Shown here piece after piece: positions 13,201 through 25,129 of a stretch of DNA of 64,000 bases. The notes below the pieces were generated by a model that did no database searches, was not told the origin of the DNA, and saw only the letters and a program-made list of their open reading frames with translations. The stretch is from Daphnia pulex. Its lineage: Eukaryota; Arthropoda; Branchiopoda; Diplostraca; Daphniidae. Positions within the stretch are counted from its first letter, which is position 1; each line of letters starts with the position of its first letter. The stretch lies in the NCBI RefSeq assembly GCF_021134715.1, contig NC_060022.1:3291001-3355000 (forward strand), given 5' to 3'. A program made the position numbers and the translations under genes.

Positions 13201-14048
13201 ACCTGTTGATGACGTCCGCATTCGAAAGTGTTTCCCCCCCATTCTCGGCTTTATTCAAATTTCATATCGTAACACGATCACTGTTCAAATGGTATATGTA
13301 CTAATATTTTTAAAAAAGACACAGTGATCCGTTAGATTATAGTCGTAACTGGTAACATATGAAAAAAGACACTGGTCGCCGTGTCGTTTTTTCCGTGTGC
13401 TCGCCAGATAAGAGATGCGATTGTAACGGAATTTATCGACCGTTTGAGAGCTAACAGAAACTGAATTTGAAAAATAAATAAAAAAAAAACGAGCGGGGCT
13501 GTGGGGTGTACGTAGGTTTTTTATCAACTTACCAGATAAGAGTCGAGGGGCTTTTCAATGGGCCGCCTGTAACTGCGCTGGAGCTCGGTGGCCCGCAGAG
13601 CGTGGGCAATGTGAAGGGCGCTGGCGTCGAATCGTCCGTACTGATGGTCGGAGAAATTGCCGTTCTCGCCGCTGTTCTGGCGGCCGTTGTTGAGGTGAGG
13701 CTTGATGGCCAACGCCTCGGCGTCGAAAGTGCCTTTGCCTCCGCCGCGGATCTGTTCGTTGACGTAGTTGAACGACTTGGGCACGTTGAGGGCAGAGCGG
13801 ATGCCCACGGCCGAGCCGTCCAGATGGCCGGGCCCGATCTTGGGCACATGGCTGACGCAATAGACCTCCTTGTCGTCGTTGGAATCCTGGTTGTTGTAGT
13901 AGGTTTTGAGCGTCAACTTGGTGCCGCATGCCGAACACTTGAAACAGCCCTGATGGAAAAATGTAAAGTCCTTTAGTGGGCCGACGCGGTCCACCTGGTA
14001 CACCGTTTGGTCGCACCGGAAACAGAGATTCTCGTAAAAGTTCATCAT
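4219..14048 (-). CDS. hil: Hillarin (kyphoscoliosis-peptidase family; LIM + transglutaminase-like)
   Basis: Cytoskeletal protein of the KY/hillarin family, 810 aa. Coding exons on the minus strand: 14048-13533, 8382-8266, 7626-7430, 6770-6536, 6081-5999, 5915-5772, 5675-5457, 5386-5178, 4996-4866, 4800-4219; all phases join. The N-terminal LIM domain (residues 9-67) has a full ligand set: C9, C12, H32, C35, C38, C41, C64, H67. A charged, probably coiled-coil linker (exons 2-4) follows, then the transglutaminase-like core (about 400-490, with AGLHCVVIKGYS, NSWNAV and GAWRFVQCNWG) and the KY C-terminal region. Aligned by eye to the family pattern, the catalytic Cys position is T419, the His position N462 and the Asp position Q477, so enzyme activity is doubtful. 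An acceptor (cacag) just upstream of the ATG implies a 5' non-coding exon. Length agrees with fly hillarin. In flies it is linked to septins and cytokinesis; that role is not shown here. Confidence 0.93.
8383..13532 (-). other. Large first intron of hillarin (about 5.15 kb)
   Basis: GT-AG intron between the LIM exon (donor at 13532) and exon 2 (acceptor at 8383). It is far longer than the other introns in the window and contains poly-purine/pyrimidine and A/T tracts (for example 12,476-12,510). No ORF in it shows domain similarity or joins in frame. It may hold enhancers or an alternative promoter for an isoform lacking LIM; no sequence proof. Confidence 0.6.
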
Positions 14049-14369
14049 TTCTTGACTGTGACTATATCTTAATTCTATGCTAATCTACACACCAGTCGTC
14101 TATAGGCACCAAGAAATAAACAGCCGACACAGTTAGTTTTCTTAGTTCACTTTTCAGTCGCAGTTAGTAACAACAAACTGCCATGATGGAAGCGGATGTT
14201 GAAACAAGTTTTCAACAGGCGACGTATCGTATAGGATGTAACACCAACGCACTGCACACGAATAAACACGCACGAAAAAAACACCCAGCTAGAGAAAAGT
14301 CGTCGATCGTCGGCAATCGTTGTCTGTGTGTATATTAGACTATACGTGCTATACACTCACGTTGGTTGG

Positions 14370-14386
14370 GAGAGAGAGAGAGAGAG
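14370..14386. repeat. (GA)n microsatellite
   Basis: About eight GA units next to the hillarin 5' end. In arthropod promoters such runs can bind GAGA-type factors; that is only an inference here. Confidence 0.8.
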
Positions 14387-14709
14387 CAGTCGCTGCAGTG
14401 TGACCACTCTTTCAAGGTGAGCGGCGGTTACTGAACTGGTCGTGGCGTTCGCATCGCCATCGCTCTTTTTTTCCTTTTTTCTTTCTTTTTCTTTCTCCCA
14501 CCTTTTCTATGCCCTCCCTTCTCTCTGCATACCTTTTTGGTGCCTTTTCCCACGTCGGGTTGGCTGTACACAACAACAATCCCGCCCACCTAGTCGACGA
14601 CTTGGCGAGTCGACTTGGAACCGAGTCGAGACCCAACGTAGCGGATCGAACGACCGGTCGACCGACCGACTACATTTTTCAGGTATATCGAGATAATCAC
14701 AGCCGAGGG

Positions 14710-14739
14710 AAAAATAAAATAAAATAAAATAAAATAAAA
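14710..14739. repeat. (AAAAT)n microsatellite
   Basis: Five to six near-perfect copies of the pentamer AAAAT, ending in AAAAC. Non-coding. Confidence 0.85.
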
Positions 14740-16638
14740 CAAAAGAGAAAATTGGGTGGAAGGAGGAAGGAAAAAAAGTATGTGCCGCTCTCTTGACCCG
14801 ACCATCCGGATCATCCGCGTCCTCCCTTATTTAAAAAAGAAATCCTCCAACGACACTAATCCATAAAAGAAATGTCTTTAAATTATATAGACAAATGAGT
14901 GAGAGAGGAAGAAGAATTTATTTGACCCGACGAAAAGTCTCAGTTAATTACTGGAATGTGCCAAGACTCCGCCTAGTTTCCGTGGGTGGCACACAAGCAA
15001 CAAACAAACAAAAAAAAGTGTAGATGATACCGAACCGGATTTCTGAAAAATCCCGCTGCATTTTAGTTCAGATTTTTATTTCTTTTTTTCCTTTTTTTGA
15101 AAATGCTTTGTAGCTGGAGGGGGGAAGAGGATATTTGGCTGCCCGCTGCCCAGCTGAGATAGTGCATGCACACCGAGTATACTATACGCAATAAAAAAAT
15201 TAAACGTGATGTCTTATCACCCCGCTCTCTGTACGAGTGTAACACTTCCTTATGCCTTGGCCGTCTCGTCGTATCCCGGGGTGCAGCTAAACGCCCAGCA
15301 GCAGCTTCATCTCGTGTTCCCCACCTAATGGGCACAGGATGATGCGTTCCAAAGGTGCAAAGTCGCCTGTTAACAAATCGTTAGCTAACCATTTCTGGCT
15401 GAGCTCAGGCTGAGCTGCGTTGTTGGCTGTATAAAATGAATAATGGCGCGAGTGGCATGTTATTTGAACAGGTGGGAGAAAGGAGAAACCAAATGAAATG
15501 CGAAACGACAACGGAAAACAGTCAAAACATGACGAAGAATGATAATTTCTGTCGAAAAATTTGAACGGCTATCTCATTCACGTCAGCGGCCAGCACTGTA
15601 TAGTTGCGTTACCCAGGTCTATAAGCTCACACTTCCTATTCCTGTAGTTAATTGCGCGCACCATTTCCCCTTCTCGTCTTCGTTTCCGTTTCCGGTTTCT
15701 GTGAACAGCAAAAAAAAACGGGGAAAAAATTAAAAAAAGGGAGGACGACCAGCAGCACGTAGCAAATGAATTCCATACTTCAATGGTTTAGTCACGGTTT
15801 TGCCAGCCAAATCACCTGCTTGCCGTTTTTTTTTTTATTATGGCTCGGCTTTAAATCAATTGCGCAACGTAGAATAAACAATTCCACATTATATCTTTGT
15901 ATACAAGGGTTTTCCCCAATGTTTTTTCAAGGATTTCGTGGGTGATAAAGAAAACCTTAGGAGGAAGATGCAATGAAATTGGTTAAACTATTAATATTTT
16001 TTTTTCCAGTGGGCATTATATAAAAATCGTATGAAGCTTTTGTTTGGCCAAAACCGGAATCTGCGACTTGGCCTTTAGGAAAATGGGAGTACGAAAATAA
16101 AAAGATGAGACAGACCGAGGAGAATTCCCAACGCAACGCAGCAGAGAAGAAGTGAGTCAATCCATTAATTACAGAGCTCGCTAGAAGCTCGCGGCGAAAA
16201 TAGCCAGCATGAAACTAACAAATCGTGTAAATGAGAGCAGACTCACTACTGCACTATTGCACGACGTCCCAAAACGAAACAAAAACAAAAAAAAAGGACA
16301 GCTCATCTTTAAATAACCAGAATTTCATTATAAAGACACGGGGGAAGAAGAAGAAAAGATAAACAACAGCACACACATAATACAAGAAAAAAAAAGAGAC
16401 TAATCTGATACCGGGGCCTTATAATAGATGAATAGTAGAACACATTCAATGATATTATTAAATTGTAGTATGCGAAGACCAATAAATAAAGGAGGGCAAA
16501 CTATACGAGAACATTTTTTTTTTTTACTAAGGGCTATCGCACAAAATGAGGAATTCGCTGGTGGCAACTGAAGATCAGACGAGGATGAGAAGCAGGGAGA
16601 GATTCCAAAATTCTCCCGTTTCCAGGTAATCCCGAAAT

Positions 16639-19340
16639 CTAAACGTCATCAAAGAAATTTCGTGGCGGTCCGCTGCGCGTGTAACTGGAACGATAGTCGG
16701 ACGACCCTGTCACAGAAGTCGCCGGTGTGGAACCAACGTCGTCGCCGATTCTCCGACTGGCCTGCATGAAAAGCTGATCGTATCGATCATCTTCATTGCT
16801 CATGTTGTCGGATGTAGAGCCGAACAGCTCCGAGCGTGACGATTCTCGCTTTACTAGTAAACCTGTTCCATTTGTTTCAACGATAGTTGTTCATCCGAAC
16901 GTCGTGTTAAATTGTGCGTATGCTTTACCTCCAGTTTCACGAACGCGCTCGGCTCGAGAGGAACTGCTGGCAACTTCGACATTTCGACGCCGGGATTCAT
17001 TATCTTCAGCTCTCTGACGCCTCCGCTTCTCTACAACAGTTTCAAAATGATTTTTGAGCCAACATACGAAACGAGTGAATTCGTGAATCCCAGCTAGTTT
17101 TACCCCGTTTGATAAGCTCTCTTCCTTCGTCAGACAGATCGGCCGTAATATCATCTTCGTCGTCTACAAATTGTTGGAATCCGATGAAGGTAAGGAAGCG
17201 AGCTCCCAGTGAGAAGTAAGTGGCCAGACATAGTCCCAAAATGGCCATGGGGAAGTAGATGTTGAAACCGTCCGAAATGATGGGCAACACATCCATATGC
17301 CCCATTATCTGAAGCGAAACGAAGGGGAGATTTACTCGAACGAAACAAACACGTAACGCAAGAGTCCTTATCTAACGGGCTACTTACTTGAGTGTAATAG
17401 GTTTCCATCAGACGAGCTTTGATAATGTGGCTGTCCATGTGAATTAGGCCAAGGAAGTTCAAACACATGGGCGGAGTCAACCGACAAAGTAACATTCCCG
17501 AAAAGATCAAACTATACTCGTCCGTTTGGTGGTGGGGTGCCAGATAATACAAATTGAGTACGCGAATTTTCAACACTGTCGAATAAGCGCACACGCACAT
17601 GTAGGCGATGGTGGCAATTGAAACCAGCTACAAGTTGAAAAAATGTGACCGTTAATACACCAACAGATTTTAGATGAATAAAAAGAATATAAACTAACTT
17701 CAATCGAGAGGTAGTCATAGTATTCCTTGGCCAAGTTGACAAAAATAGCAAAGATGGACAAAACAGGACTGGCATTGAAAAAAGTCAACTCGGACCACAC
17801 CACCAACACTGACAGAAGGGCCAAAATCATTGCCAATCCTTGACAGACATACCGTCTCAGTAAGCATTTCCAGTACCACTCTGTTGCCATGGTAAGAAAT
17901 AAAGTGTGCTATGAGAATACGACGCTTAAAAGTCACGCGTTTATCTTTTACCTATCGTGGGACTGCGAATCCGTGCTACCCAGTTGGGTTGACTCGATTC
18001 AAATGATGGCTTAAAGTAGTGTTCATGGCTACCGATATTACGGTGGACATCTTCAAGATCAAAGATTTTCTCCACCAAATTATGCCACTGGGTTTCTGTT
18101 CTGTGCTGACGTTGTAGTGCTCGGATCACCTGGTATAAGTAATAATTAATGTTATACAGTTTCGGATCCAAGATTGTATTACTGCAAACTAAACCTTACT
18201 TGTCTGTGTAGGCGAACAAGTGACTTCTCATTTAGATCGCTATCGTTCATCTGATTGGTGTTGACAGACTTACGCTTCATGCGCTCTCGCCATTCCAGTG
18301 GCAATTTGTCAGAAATGGTTTCGGCATTCTTTCGCAATGGGTCACTAGGTGGAATGCGATTCAGTGCGACCTGAAGCGCCTCTAAATAGTCTTCCAAGTT
18401 TTCTTCAGCCTCACTCTTTTCAGCATTCAATTTGGCTGCTTTGAAATAGAGGCGGGACAGCAAAGGCCCTGGGATAGCACTGCGCCATACAGAGCGAGGG
18501 ATGTCCACGAGACCATACCCTAGCAACAAAACTAACCAAAATAGCCCCCAAGTATTGCTTGCGGATGCTGCGATCGCTTTTAGTTTTGGCCTGGAACATT
18601 CAATCTATGAAGTATAATTCTAACAGAAATATTGAATTTTGTACGAAAAAAATTACCAATCAAATTCAAAGTCCGGTTTAGCCGCTAGATATATAATAAG
18701 AATAGTGGCTATTACGAGGTAGCTCCCGTAATAAATTGCGTTATCGATCAAAGAGGACCTCAACTTTCCTTTGACAGTGAAATCTCCAGCTTTAGTGTAC
18801 GACTGCATGAGTGGTAGCACAAACCTTAAAATTTTAACAAAAAATGACCAATTACTTGAAAATCATAATATTTAAAACACAAGTCATCTTACCATGTAAG
18901 GAATTGTGAAGTCCAGTACAGTACTCTCCACAGCTGCGGCAGCACATTTTCTGGCACATAGCTCCAGGGGAGCTTGCAGACTGAAGTTTCATTTGATGGG
19001 ATAACATGAGGAACTGCTGTTGTGCTTGCATTTGCAGTATCATTCAGTTGTGGTTCTTCGATAAAAGAAGTATGTTCCTGAATACATTGCCTGTAGGCAG
19101 TCTGCGATAAGAAAGTAGTTTCTATGGTATTAGCAGTCATAAATAATCAATGGAATCGAGACTTACCGATGTAACATCCAGAGGTAAAATGAATATGATA
19201 AGGAATGAAAAATACCATGCTATTAACACAGAGAGAGTGACTATTATATGGTGCCTGAACCAGTCTCCATAACGGTACAAAATAGAAGCTGCAACAATAA
19301 ATGTGCAAGTAATTTCTGTGACAAGAGGTCCAACAGTCAT
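16639..19340 (-). CDS. LMBRD2: LMBR1 domain-containing protein 2
   Basis: Multi-pass membrane protein of the LMBR1/LIMR family, 687 aa (human about 695). Minus-strand coding exons: 19340-19167, 19101-18893, 18824-18657, 18590-18200, 18129-17952, 17880-17699, 17627-17388, 17308-17104, 17030-16929, 16853-16639; all junctions keep frame. The N terminus is luminal, then a helix ends in the family block [13 protein letters not shown] charged cytosolic loop (exons 4-5) and a second bundle of helices follow. The C-terminal block GHMDV...DGFNIYFP and GFQQFV is typical of LMBRD2, with a basic, serine-rich cytosolic tail after it. The ATG lies 8 nt after the BBIP1 stop, in an acceptable context (A at -3), with no strong acceptor between, so both are probably on one mRNA. 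Family members are linked to beta-adrenergic receptor signalling in mammals; function here is inferred. Confidence 0.95.
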
Positions 19341-19348
19341 TTTGGGTT

Positions 19349-19576
19349 TTATTCGCTTGACAAGTTTGAGTTCATCAACTTTTCCTCTGCTTCCTTCTGC
19401 AACTTTTCTAATTTCTCAATGGTAAATGTTTTTAGAGGGAGAAGTTTTGGTTTGCAAAAAGTCCAGTTCAGTTTTGACTCTTCGTGTTGACGGCGATGGG
19501 AGATTCGCCCCTTTACCGATTGTAGTAAAGTTTCCAAAGTTTCTGACGTATCAGTTGTAGAAATTGATTCCTCCAT
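19349..19576 (-). CDS. BBIP1: BBSome-interacting protein 1 (BBS18)
   Basis: Small BBSome subunit, 75 aa. The core CKPKLLPLKTFTIEKLEKLQ matches the conserved segment of BBIP1/BBIP10, followed by a short helical Glu/Lys tail. Human BBIP1 is of similar size. The BBSome carries membrane proteins to and from cilia. It is an uninterrupted single coding exon; a good acceptor (gacttttag) lies just upstream, so a 5' non-coding exon is likely. If that acceptor is used, the exon opens with ATG CTT GTC TGA, a three-codon upstream ORF whose stop overlaps the BBIP1 ATG. The BBIP1 stop is 8 nt before the LMBRD2 ATG on the same strand. The N terminus before the core is divergent. I am confident of the family from the core, less so of regulation. 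Confidence 0.88.
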   Translation of the reverse strand: MEESISTTDTSETLETLLQSVKGRISHRRQHEESKLNWTFCKPKLLPLKTFTIEKLEKLQKEAEEKLMNSNLSSE

Positions 19577-19587
19577 CAGACAAGCAT
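19576..19587 (-). promoter_or_regulatory. Three-codon upstream ORF overlapping the BBIP1 start
   Basis: The sequence reads ATGCTTGTCTGATGG: a Met-Leu-Val ORF ends in TGA, whose last base is the first base of the BBIP1 ATG. It would favour termination-reinitiation or leaky scanning if present in the mature mRNA. The ATG coincides with the first base after a candidate splice acceptor. Confidence 0.45.
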
Positions 19588-19639
19588 CTAAAAGTCTCAG
19601 GAAAACAAAAACTCGTAGAATTTACTAATAGCGTCGCGG

Positions 19640-22600
19640 GCAATCTCCCAAAGCCCTGTTACACTAACACGACACGTCAATATATAACAGCTGAGACTGA
19701 ACGATGACGTCATGAAAAACAGATTCAAAGATTTTTCAGAACTTGACACGGTTGCACTTTTTAAAAAGCGTGAAAAATTTTGACTGAATAATTTAAACCA
19801 TAGATTGAAGAACCTTTAAAATTTAAAAAATAAAGCGATTATGTAATTTATGATCTGTATTCACCATTCACATAAATAACTGAAGTAATAAATAAACTGC
19901 CATCCTGGGAGTTCCGACTCGGTTCCTGAATTCCTTCGATTCTATTTGAATCTCGTTATTTTTATACGTTGCTATTATGCAATATACCATTCCTACTAAG
20001 TCACACTGTCTGTGTCAGACGTAAAGTCTTTTGGAGAAGTTTTAAGCTCACGACAGTTGGCATGATTTCACAAAGATTGTCTGTCTTATTCTTAGTCATT
20101 GTAACGTAAATCTTTTGAAACAAAGCTCAAACTACTGGACAAGCAAGTGTTGTCCTTATAAAAGAACTCGGCAATAAAAATCACAAGTCATTGCTGAGAG
20201 CACCAGTTTTAAATTTAATTCTAATAATATACACCGAGTTTGGCTCTGGCACAAACATTAATTTTGTATCCTTGTGCTCATTGGAACCAAAACAAAATTC
20301 TACGATTATTGCGTCTACCATTTAGTCTGTCTGTGTTTATTAGATGAAAACCTAAATCATGATTTTGCCATGTAGCACCCAAGTCATCTTCAGTAAACAC
20401 AAATCGTAGCTTTTCTTATAACTTCGTCTCGCAGTGAAGCGCTGACAATTATAGGTAATTTATAAATTACCAATAAAAAATCTTCGTAGTAAATTAATTT
20501 TTTATTAGGTGTTAAAAGTCGGTGATAATTGCTTATTTAGTTATACAGTTACTATAGGTCGAGCCAGTAACACAACAGCATGACAACATAAGAAATATGT
20601 ACGTTAGGGAAGATAATTGCGTTTAGATGAAAACATTTCAAGGAACATCAACACCATATTGAATGATTTATACAAACAAGTATCACACACTTTCTTCCGT
20701 CGAATTGGATTCGTACCGCAAGTTCGGCGCAATTTTCAAACTCGTTGATCGCTTCCGTGTCACGTCTACAGCTATCTATAATTTACGCATGTGTAATATA
20801 TAACAACTACACGTCTGTGCCAAGAGGTTTATAGCCTATTAGCCTACTGTCAAATCACAGCACCTCATAATACCATAAACTATAATTGCCAAATTGAGTA
20901 AATATTATGCACGTAATGCTAGGAACCTTTTTGTGAACACCGCTTTGAAAGAAATTGTAAAATAAGAAACTTACTCCCGCGTGATGAATCATTATGCAAA
21001 TAATAAATGGCAAATATTGTGTTTTTAACAAAATGAAGAGCATTAATAATACTACCGTTATTTGGCACGTTTATACAGGGCAATTTTCAAGACATTTTTA
21101 AAATTTATTTCCGTGTTTATTCATTTGTTATGGCGCTTTTCTAGCTTAAGTGAGAGTCGTGACCGTTTGACGGTAAACTCGCTGACGCGGAGCCGTAAGA
21201 GAATTCTTTGAAGTAACTGGTCCACATGCGGTTTGAAGCCTAGATAAATAAACCACAAACAAATAAAAAGATATAGGTAATACTGAGAATAAACATTTTC
21301 AATGGAAAAACAGTGCATCACGGTTTTTATTCATTAAAGGGGAAGCGCATCATCAACACAATTATTTGTGATTATTTGTTGGTACTATCGAGAAAGTGAG
21401 GGTGTTAAATGTTTAACCACAGGTTGTAAACCTCGGCAGAGAAAAAGCGTTCTACTATCATGTTGTACGACAAGTGATGTTTTAAAAAATCACGGCATTC
21501 AGTTTACAATAAAGTGATAAATGTGCAATACACTAGCTTTGTCGCTAGATTTTTATCTCTTTAACTTAGTTTGATAATGTTGATCCTAACTAATATCCCT
21601 TGGATTTGAATTTACGCTAATCTGCGTAGAGTAAAATCTTCATCATGGCACAAGCGCAAAATAGTAGCGCTAAGAAAAAGATGACGTCGATAGCCGAAAA
21701 ACCACGAAGAATTCGTCCATGAACTGCGGCAGCCACAGTCGAAAAGCGTAGTCGGCAAACAAAAAGTAAAGTTAGTTTACAGTTCGCGGTGACGAAAAGT
21801 CGTTTATCCTGTATGAAGATTACTCATGCTGCTGCCTGTACAGTGTGAAATAAATCGGCGCTAGCTTTTCTGGTCTTACGATTAACTTCTGGTCACGAGT
21901 TACCAAACATAACATCCTTGGAAGGATGTTATTGATCTCTGACATGTTCAGAATGCTCTCTGTCCATAACAGCTAACATCTGTACGGCATCGCATTTGGC
22001 GGGATACAAATTTTTTGTCTTTCCAAGGACAAACTCCGGCTAAATTTGAAGTTCTTTGGTAATGACCCATCAGGCTAAATCATGGGCAAATAATTTTAGG
22101 ACCTTCGTTTAACTACCAAAATAAGATCCCGCTGGGCGGTGGCCGCACGAGCCAGTCATCAACATGTCGGTCAACCATCAGATTTCAGCTCGCAAATGAA
22201 ATAAACCAGGATAGATGGTAAAACTAAGTCTAATATTAGCCTAGTGCGAGAAAAACTTATTCCTGAAATAATTTCTCGGTTGGTTTCGTGCCAGCAACAT
22301 AGTGTGGACTACACACACTGTGAAATCCTATAAATAACATTAAGGTTGAATGGCATAACTCCTTGACGTAACATGGTTCGCTTATCGTCCCTGCTTATCT
22401 GAATTACGTTGAATATGCCTTTTGATGTTTATGATGAGAATAAGCGTGCCATGTTTGTGCGCTTTTGGAGGAGGATTCCGAGAGTTAGTTGAAGACCATG
22501 ACAAAGCTGAAGGCGATAAGATGTGGCAGTGTAACAACATGTTATCAATTTATTTCTTTGCCATTGATTTGCTTTTGGTTGTGATGGCAGAACAAATTAT

Positions 22601-22648
22601 CAAAAAATATTGAACTACGGATATATTGACAATGAGCGGATCACACAA
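19640..22648. other. Intergenic region between BBIP1-LMBRD2 and COA6
   Basis: About 3 kb of AT-rich DNA. No coding exon with domain similarity was found. A short ORF near 21,644 (25 codons starting MAQAQNSSAKKK) lacks a donor site and was not called. It contains the hairpin at 21,909-21,932. Confidence 0.4.
21909..21932. repeat. 24-nt perfect hairpin
   Basis: Two 11-nt arms (ataacatcctt and aaggatgttat) are perfect inverted repeats with a 2-nt GG spacer. Lies in intergenic DNA. Could be a dyad binding site or chance. Confidence 0.6.
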
Positions 22649-23931
22649 TCAAGATTTGGTATTCTTTTTCTCGTCTAGCGGTTCATACCCTTCATTAATG
22701 CGTTCCTTAAACTTCAGATATTCCCGTTTCCGGTCAAAGTGTTTAACCTGCAAAAAAGAAAAGAAAAAAAAGGTTATACAAAAAAATTCAGAGATCCCAG
22801 ACTCTCTGACTTGCTTAACAACTTTAAATATAGGACACAAACACAGAGGTAATAAACTGAAGAATCCGCTCGATCCAAAAATATACCCCAACCGCCGTGT
22901 TTGAAAAGAAACAGGTATTTCTTTTTGCTTTGAACCTTTCGTCATCCCTGTCCTCTGTGATTCAAGTCCCACAATTTTCCCTTCGTACCCGCACGTTTTG
23001 AAAGCGGGCAGTCTATTTCGGAAATCTATTTCTAGAAATCCATAAAACTGTATATCCCTAATATTGTCGACAGCAGCTGCATTCGCAAATCTCTGGTCCG
23101 AAAAAAGATTTACAAATGGAAAATCAAAGAGGAATCTGAAATCTATTTCCTAAATTTTTCGGTCGACATCGGCACGATCTGCGTCCTAAAAAGAGGAGGT
23201 GGTGGGCTGGCGGAAGGGGGAAGGAACGGCCGATGGGAACTGAGGCAATTCTAAATTTAAAGCCGGATACAAACCAACGTCATCCGGCTCATCAAGCGGT
23301 TTGCGCACACGTAGCGGGGAGGTAGTACCCCTATCTGAAGGAAGCTTTTTTGAGACTTGAAATAGTTTGTCAATCTGCAATTGGCAACTGGGCGTAAAAT
23401 GGGCCGTGATGAGCGACGCAAACAATGCAAACCCGACCTTTCCCTAAAAATCAAAAGCACCGATGGCTGTTGTCTTCTTTATTATTATCCATTTCGCTGA
23501 TGTTGGCAATATACACCGTAACGGCTGCTCTCTTTCTCGTGGATTCCCCGTGTGTTGATGCTCTGTTGGATATTTTCTGCCTGGGTCGCCGAAAAATTTT
23601 CTATATTTTTATCTTCCAAGAAATTTGCAGCTTTACAGAGTTAACAGCCATTGTCTACCGCAGTTCTGTTCCTGGCACAAAAATGGACAAATCTGTCACC
23701 GCCGTCCTTCATCTACGACTATTTTGGCTCATATTTTTCAACTAAAATTTAAAGTTTAGTTTGTAAAAAACTCTAAATTGCACTTACCCATTGACTCGGA
23801 CAGGTAGTTTCGTAGAGTGTCCTTACTTCCACGCACTTTTCAATTTGATCGCCGCTCTTATCTAAGCATTCCCAGTAGCGATCACGGGAATCCCAGCATT
23901 TCTGTCGTTTTTCTTTATCTGGAAAGGACAT
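22649..23931 (-). CDS. COA6: Cytochrome c oxidase assembly factor 6
   Basis: Mitochondrial intermembrane-space copper-handling factor for complex IV assembly (COX2/CuA site), 80 aa. Minus-strand exons 23931-23788 and 22747-22649, phase 0 junction. The first exon has no complete ORF of its own but gives MSFPDKEKRQKCWDSRDRYW and a good donor (TGG|GTAAGT). Cysteines at 12, 22, 33 and 44 form the CX9C...CX10C twin motif characteristic of COA6. The tail KHFDRKREYLKFKERI also matches the family. The single intron is about 1 kb, large for this window. No mitochondrial presequence is seen or expected for twin-CX9C proteins imported through the MIA40 pathway. Confidence 0.93.
23186..23450 (-). other. 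Unassigned open reading frame within the COA6 intron
   Basis: An open minus-strand frame of about 85 codons (includes DRGTTSPLRVRKPLDEPDDV) ends at 23186 and lies in the COA6 intron. No domain was recognised. No upstream exon joins convincingly, though acceptor-like AG sites occur just 5' of it. It could be an alternative exon, a nested gene or chance. Confidence 0.2.
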
Positions 23932-23939
23932 GTTGCCGT

Positions 23940-25129
23940 TCTTGAAGTATACACGCGATTGTAGGACTCACTCAACGTTATTTGTCAAAGTCGATTATTG
24001 TCTGAAATACGGCACGTGTAAATCGCTCTGGGTTAGTTTCAATGTTAAAAAAAGAACTATACGATTAATATCCACATAAACAATTGAAAACACTTGATAA
24101 CTATTCCCTTGTCATAGAGCCCAAAAATATTCTACTGCATAAAAGGCTTTGAATTAAGGTAAGTGAACTAGTATTGAATCAGACGAATGATCTGGGCGAC
24201 CGATTGGTGTAAAGACCTCTGGCCAACTGACGCGCAGTTCCTTTGCAGCCACAGTATATACACTTCAGATCGGCAAAATCGTAAATGTATTTCAACGAGC
24301 CCGTTCTCCCATTATTGCCTCTCATTTTTCATGCCATAGGTCCCGCCCCATCCAACAGCTTATGAATGAAAGGGTCCGAAGTAAACACCTCCCTTTTTTT
24401 TCATTTTTCACCTTTCCCATTTGGCGCGCAGCTGTTTTTATTTTTGCCGTTGTTGCTACATAAAGTCCGAAATGCACGATTTCTTTCAAGAAGTGAAAAT
24501 AGACGCAAATACATCATCATAAGTGAATGGACTCAGGCAAAGCTTCATTTATGACTCTGTTTCCTACAAAATAGAGCAACTAATTAAATAGAATTAAATA
24601 GTCTACCTAAGTAATTCCACGATTATACCATGATTACTTAATATCCAGAAAAATTTCAAGACATACACTATATATAATCATTTTTGAATGAACTATGATT
24701 TAAAGAAATATGTACTATTATCAGAAATGCAGCAAACTATGTTTCAATTCCATACATCTAAGTTTTCTAACAGTTGTTTTTCTGATTAAAAGTTCACTGG
24801 TAATTCAAGATCACTAGTAAACCATCAATTTTTTTATAAGTTGAGATAAAAAATTATTTACCCTGTTTTCTTTTTTAAATCACAGAAAATTCTAAGTTGT
24901 TTACGAGTTTTACCTTTAAATGTTTTCCAGTCCAACTCCAAACAGAGCGGATTTTCGACAACCGACAAAAATCCTTTTCGTCTGCTGAACAAAATCAACG
25001 CACTGCCAAATTTTTAAAATTCAATATTCTTGCGTTGTGAACTTGTGATTTGCGAAAAAAAATTAGTTTTCGGAAATTAAAAAAGTCGTAAAAATTATAG
25101 AAAATTCTTTTTATTTCTTAATTTCACAT
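23940..25129. other. Intergenic region between COA6 and RNASEH2A
   Basis: AT-rich, no coding exon found. The COA6 promoter is expected at the left end and the RNASEH2A 3' UTR at the right end. Confidence 0.4.

Larger units (their letters stand above)
14049..16638. other. Hillarin 5' flank and LMBRD2 3' flank
   Basis: Intergenic. It includes a GA-dinucleotide run at 14370-14386 and an AAAAT pentanucleotide array at 14710-14739. On the minus strand the GA run reads as a CT tract 0.3 kb upstream of the hillarin start codon, where a promoter or 5' UTR exon is expected. No coding exon recognised. Confidence 0.4.

Noticed and set aside
13276-13328. 9-bp inverted repeat (GATCACTGT ... ACAGTGATC)
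   Set aside because: Arms do not extend and there are no target-site duplications, so a MITE is not supported.
13506-13976. 156-aa plus-strand ORF (Val/Ala/Gly rich)
   Set aside because: It is the exact antisense shadow of the hillarin LIM exon, which has full zinc ligands and proper splice phase.
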